DNA from: Actinoplanes derwentensis
GTDB lineage: Bacteria > Actinomycetota > Actinomycetes > Mycobacteriales > Micromonosporaceae
Direction of reading: 5' to 3'
DNA: 64,000 nucleotides
NCBI RefSeq assembly: GCF_900104725.1
Contig: NZ_LT629758.1
Span: 5,160,501 to 5,224,500 of the forward strand
Shown: one piece after another, positions 62,468-64,000 of the stretch
How the letters are laid out: each line of letters starts with the position of its first letter
Position numbering within the stretch: the stretch's first letter is position 1
Made by a program: the position numbers and the translations under genes
Notes under the pieces: generated by a model
Database searches by the model: none
The model's input: the letters and a program-made list of their open reading frames with translations, nothing else
Told to the model about the DNA's origin: nothing

Positions 62468-64000
62468 GTGACGACCTCGTACCCCTGCCCACGCTGCGGA
62501 GCACCCGCCGCCCTCCCGGACGGCTGCCCGGCGTGCGGGGCCGGCCCCGACCCCGAAGCCGCCGAGGTGATCCACCTCGACAGCGAGATCACCCGACTCG
62601 GCCAGCAGCTCACCGAGGCCCGGGCCCGAGTCGTCGACCTGGGCATCCGCATCCACGACGCCAGCAACCGGCGCATCGACCTGGCGGCCCGGGTCGTAGC
62701 CCGCCGAGCCACCCCGCCGTCCCCGGCCCCAGCTCCCGGCCCGCTCTCGGCCCCCAGCCCGATTCCGGTCCCTGGCCCAGTCCCGGTTCCCGGTCCCGTT
62801 TCGGCTCCTGGTCCCGTGCCCGGTCCTGGTCCCGTCCAGAGTCCTGGTCCGGCGCCGGTTCCTGGTCCCGCGCCGTTCTATACGCAGGCTTCCGAGTACT
62901 CCCCCGAGCCTCGCCTCAGCACCATCACCGTGCAGAACGTTCTGTTCACCCTCGGCGGCCTGCTGCTGCTGGTGGCGGCCTCGGTGTTCACGGCCGTGGC
63001 CTGGGCCCAGGTCGGAGTGACGGGCCGCGCACTGCTGCTGGCCGCCGCCACCGGCGCGATCCTGGCGGTCCCCCCGTTCGCCGCCCGGCGCGGCCTGCGA
63101 GCCGCCGCCGAAACCCTCGCGATCGTCGGCCTGCTGATGATCCTGCTCGACGGTTTCGCGGCCTGGGCCGTCAACTTGGCCTGGGTCCGCGACATCGACC
63201 CGCCCGCCTACATCGCCGGAGTGCTGGCCGCAACCGCAGCGATCTCCGTCGGCTACGCGAAGCTGACCAGCCTGCGCGGCCCCCGAATCGCCGCCCTACT
63301 GCTGGCCCAGCCGGTGTTCCCCCTGCTGGCAGCCGCCGCCGACGCCGAACTGACCGGCTGGTCCCTAGCCTTCCTGGGCACCTTGCTGCTGAACATCACC
63401 GTCCTCCAGCTACTCCCCTCCCGAACCCCATCCCCCGTCACACCGCTCTCCGCCTCCGGCACCGCTCCCGCCACGATCTCCGGCAACCCGGCCGCTGATC
63501 AGGAACCGGCAGACCAGCGGCCCGTCACGGGCTGGCCGTCCACTCCGGGCCAGTCAGGATTCGCTCCGGGACAGTCGGTCGGTGCGGGACAGCCGTTCGT
63601 CACGGGCTTTCCGATCGCGGCGGCTGCACCAGTCACGGTGGAAAGCGTGTTGCGAGGGCTCGCCTACGCTTTCGGTGCCGTCACGGCGGGTCTCGCCGGA
63701 CTGATCGCCCTCGTCGACCTGTTCAGCGCCGTCGGCCCCGGCGAAGCGGCCTCCGCCGGTGGCATTCTGGTCCTGGTTCCGATCGCCCTGCTCGCCTGGG
63801 CGGTCCTGTCCCGGCTCACCGCGGCCCAGCAGATCACTTCCGGACTTCTCCTGGTGACCACGGCGGTCGCCGGCTTCCGCTGGGTGCTGGAACTCCGCTT
63901 CGACCTCCAGAACTCCGCATGGACGCTCACCCGGCTCGCGCTGATCACCCTCGTGGTCGCCGCCGTCGCCGCCCTGTTGCGTCCTCGCCTATCCCTGGCC
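62468..64000 (+). CDS. SCO7613-type large membrane protein, N-terminal part (runs off the window)
   Basis: Open for 511 codons from a GTG to the last base with no stop. N-terminal zinc-ribbon pair YPCPRCGAPA and GCPACGAG, then a coiled coil (IHLDSEITRLGQQLTEARAR), a Pro/Gly-rich stretch of VPGP-type repeats (about 85-140), and then membrane helices in pairs (VLFTLGGLLLLVAASVFTAV, GRALLLAAATGAILAVPPF). This is the plan of the SCO7613 C-terminal-domain membrane proteins of actinobacteria, usually over 1000 residues, function unknown. A soluble-looking loop rich in GQ repeats lies near residues 340-380. Confidence 0.75.
   Translation, partial: MTTSYPCPRCGAPAALPDGCPACGAGPDPEAAEVIHLDSEITRLGQQLTEARARVVDLGIRIHDASNRRIDLAARVVARRATPPSPAPAPGPLSAPSPIPVPGPVPVPGPVSAPGPVPGPGPVQSPGPAPVPGPAPFYTQASEYSPEPRLSTITVQNVLFTLGGLLLLVAASVFTAVAWAQVGVTGRALLLAAATGAILAVPPFAARRGLRAAAETLAIVGLLMILLDGFAAWAVNLAWVRDIDPPAYIAGVLAATAAISVGYAKLTSLRGPRIAALLLAQPVFPLLAAAADAELTGWSLAFLGTLLLNITVLQLLPSRTPSPVTPLSASGTAPATISGNPAADQEPADQRPVTGWPSTPGQSGFAPGQSVGAGQPFVTGFPIAAAAPVTVESVLRGLAYAFGAVTAGLAGLIALVDLFSAVGPGEAASAGGILVLVPIALLAWAVLSRLTAAQQITSGLLLVTTAVAGFRWVLELRFDLQNSAWTLTRLALITLVVAAVAALLRPRLSLA

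Noticed and set aside
62533..63498. 321-codon plus-strand frame at the window's end
   Set aside because: Arg/Pro-rich shadow of the SCO7613-type gene, which is open to the window edge in another frame and begins with a zinc ribbon.

Overview
The window is high-GC actinobacterial chromosome. Many genes use GTG or TTG starts, the initiator tRNA is of the actinomycete type, and there is a DivIVA/Wag31-like protein, a DUF574-type methyltransferase, a large SCO7613-type membrane protein and many secreted glycoside hydrolases. This fits a soil actinomycete, most plausibly Micromonosporaceae (Actinoplanes-like). That placement is inference from gene content, not from a marker comparison.

Layout. 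0.1-2.1 kb: initiator tRNA-fMet followed by a two-gene minus-strand accessory module, a HEPN-like hypothetical protein and a frameshifted KGGVGR-motif ATPase. 2.2-10.2 kb: two large secreted polysaccharidases, a tandem GH43 protein and a GH30 galactanase-like protein, each behind a LacI-type palindrome. 10.2-16.6 kb: VOC protein, flippase-like membrane protein, secreted M28 peptidase, DivIVA protein, small membrane protein, MFS exporter and Uma2 nuclease. 16.6-20.3 kb: LysR regulator divergent from gabT-gabD (GABA to succinate). 20.4-25.6 kb: SGNH hydrolase, secreted lipoprotein, GT2, PadR and serine dehydratase. 25.7-27.2 kb: a third secreted arabinan-type enzyme (GH43 plus AbfB) under the same kind of palindrome. 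27.2-32.6 kb: PadR/HAAS pair, copper monooxygenase-like lipoprotein with an LLM oxidoreductase, a decayed LLM gene and a GGDEF cyclase.

32.6-38.0 kb is a complete non-phosphorylating L-fucose pathway. It holds a GntR regulator and divergent genes for fucose dehydrogenase, fuconolactonase, diketo-deoxyfuconate hydrolase, fuconate dehydratase and ketodeoxyfuconate dehydrogenase, with a 28-bp perfect palindrome between regulator and operon. 38.2-40.0 kb is a NarL-type two-component pair. 40.0-42.5 kb is a cellobiose phosphorylase-like GH94 gene behind an exact CebR-type box. 42.6-45.2 kb is a scrap yard: TnpB fragment, EamA and Lrp fragments fused head to head, and an AbfB tail ending at the right end of an intact stand-alone TnpB element. 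45.2-48.0 kb: secreted dioxygenase lipoprotein, GH12 endoglucanase with its own palindrome, and a DUF574 methyltransferase. 48.0-52.8 kb: IS5-family remnant, a 1197-residue MASE1 hybrid kinase and its response regulator, with a 22-bp near-repeat at both edges. 52.8-54.5 kb: ACC deaminase with a GntR regulator. 54.5-64 kb: secreted GDPD, holin-like/phosphatase fusion, an Ala/Glu-repeat secreted protein, a discoidin-type membrane protein, a small Cys-rich ORF, a secreted protein, an amidohydrolase and the start of an SCO7613-type protein.

The main functional theme is plant polymer use: arabinogalactan/arabinan (GH43, GH30, AbfB), cellulose or xyloglucan (GH12, GH94) and L-fucose, each with its own palindromic operator. 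I found no intact new defence or mobile system. The nearest candidates are the decayed KGGVGR ATPase/HEPN-like pair and the stand-alone TnpB element. No CRISPR array, rRNA or prophage is visible.
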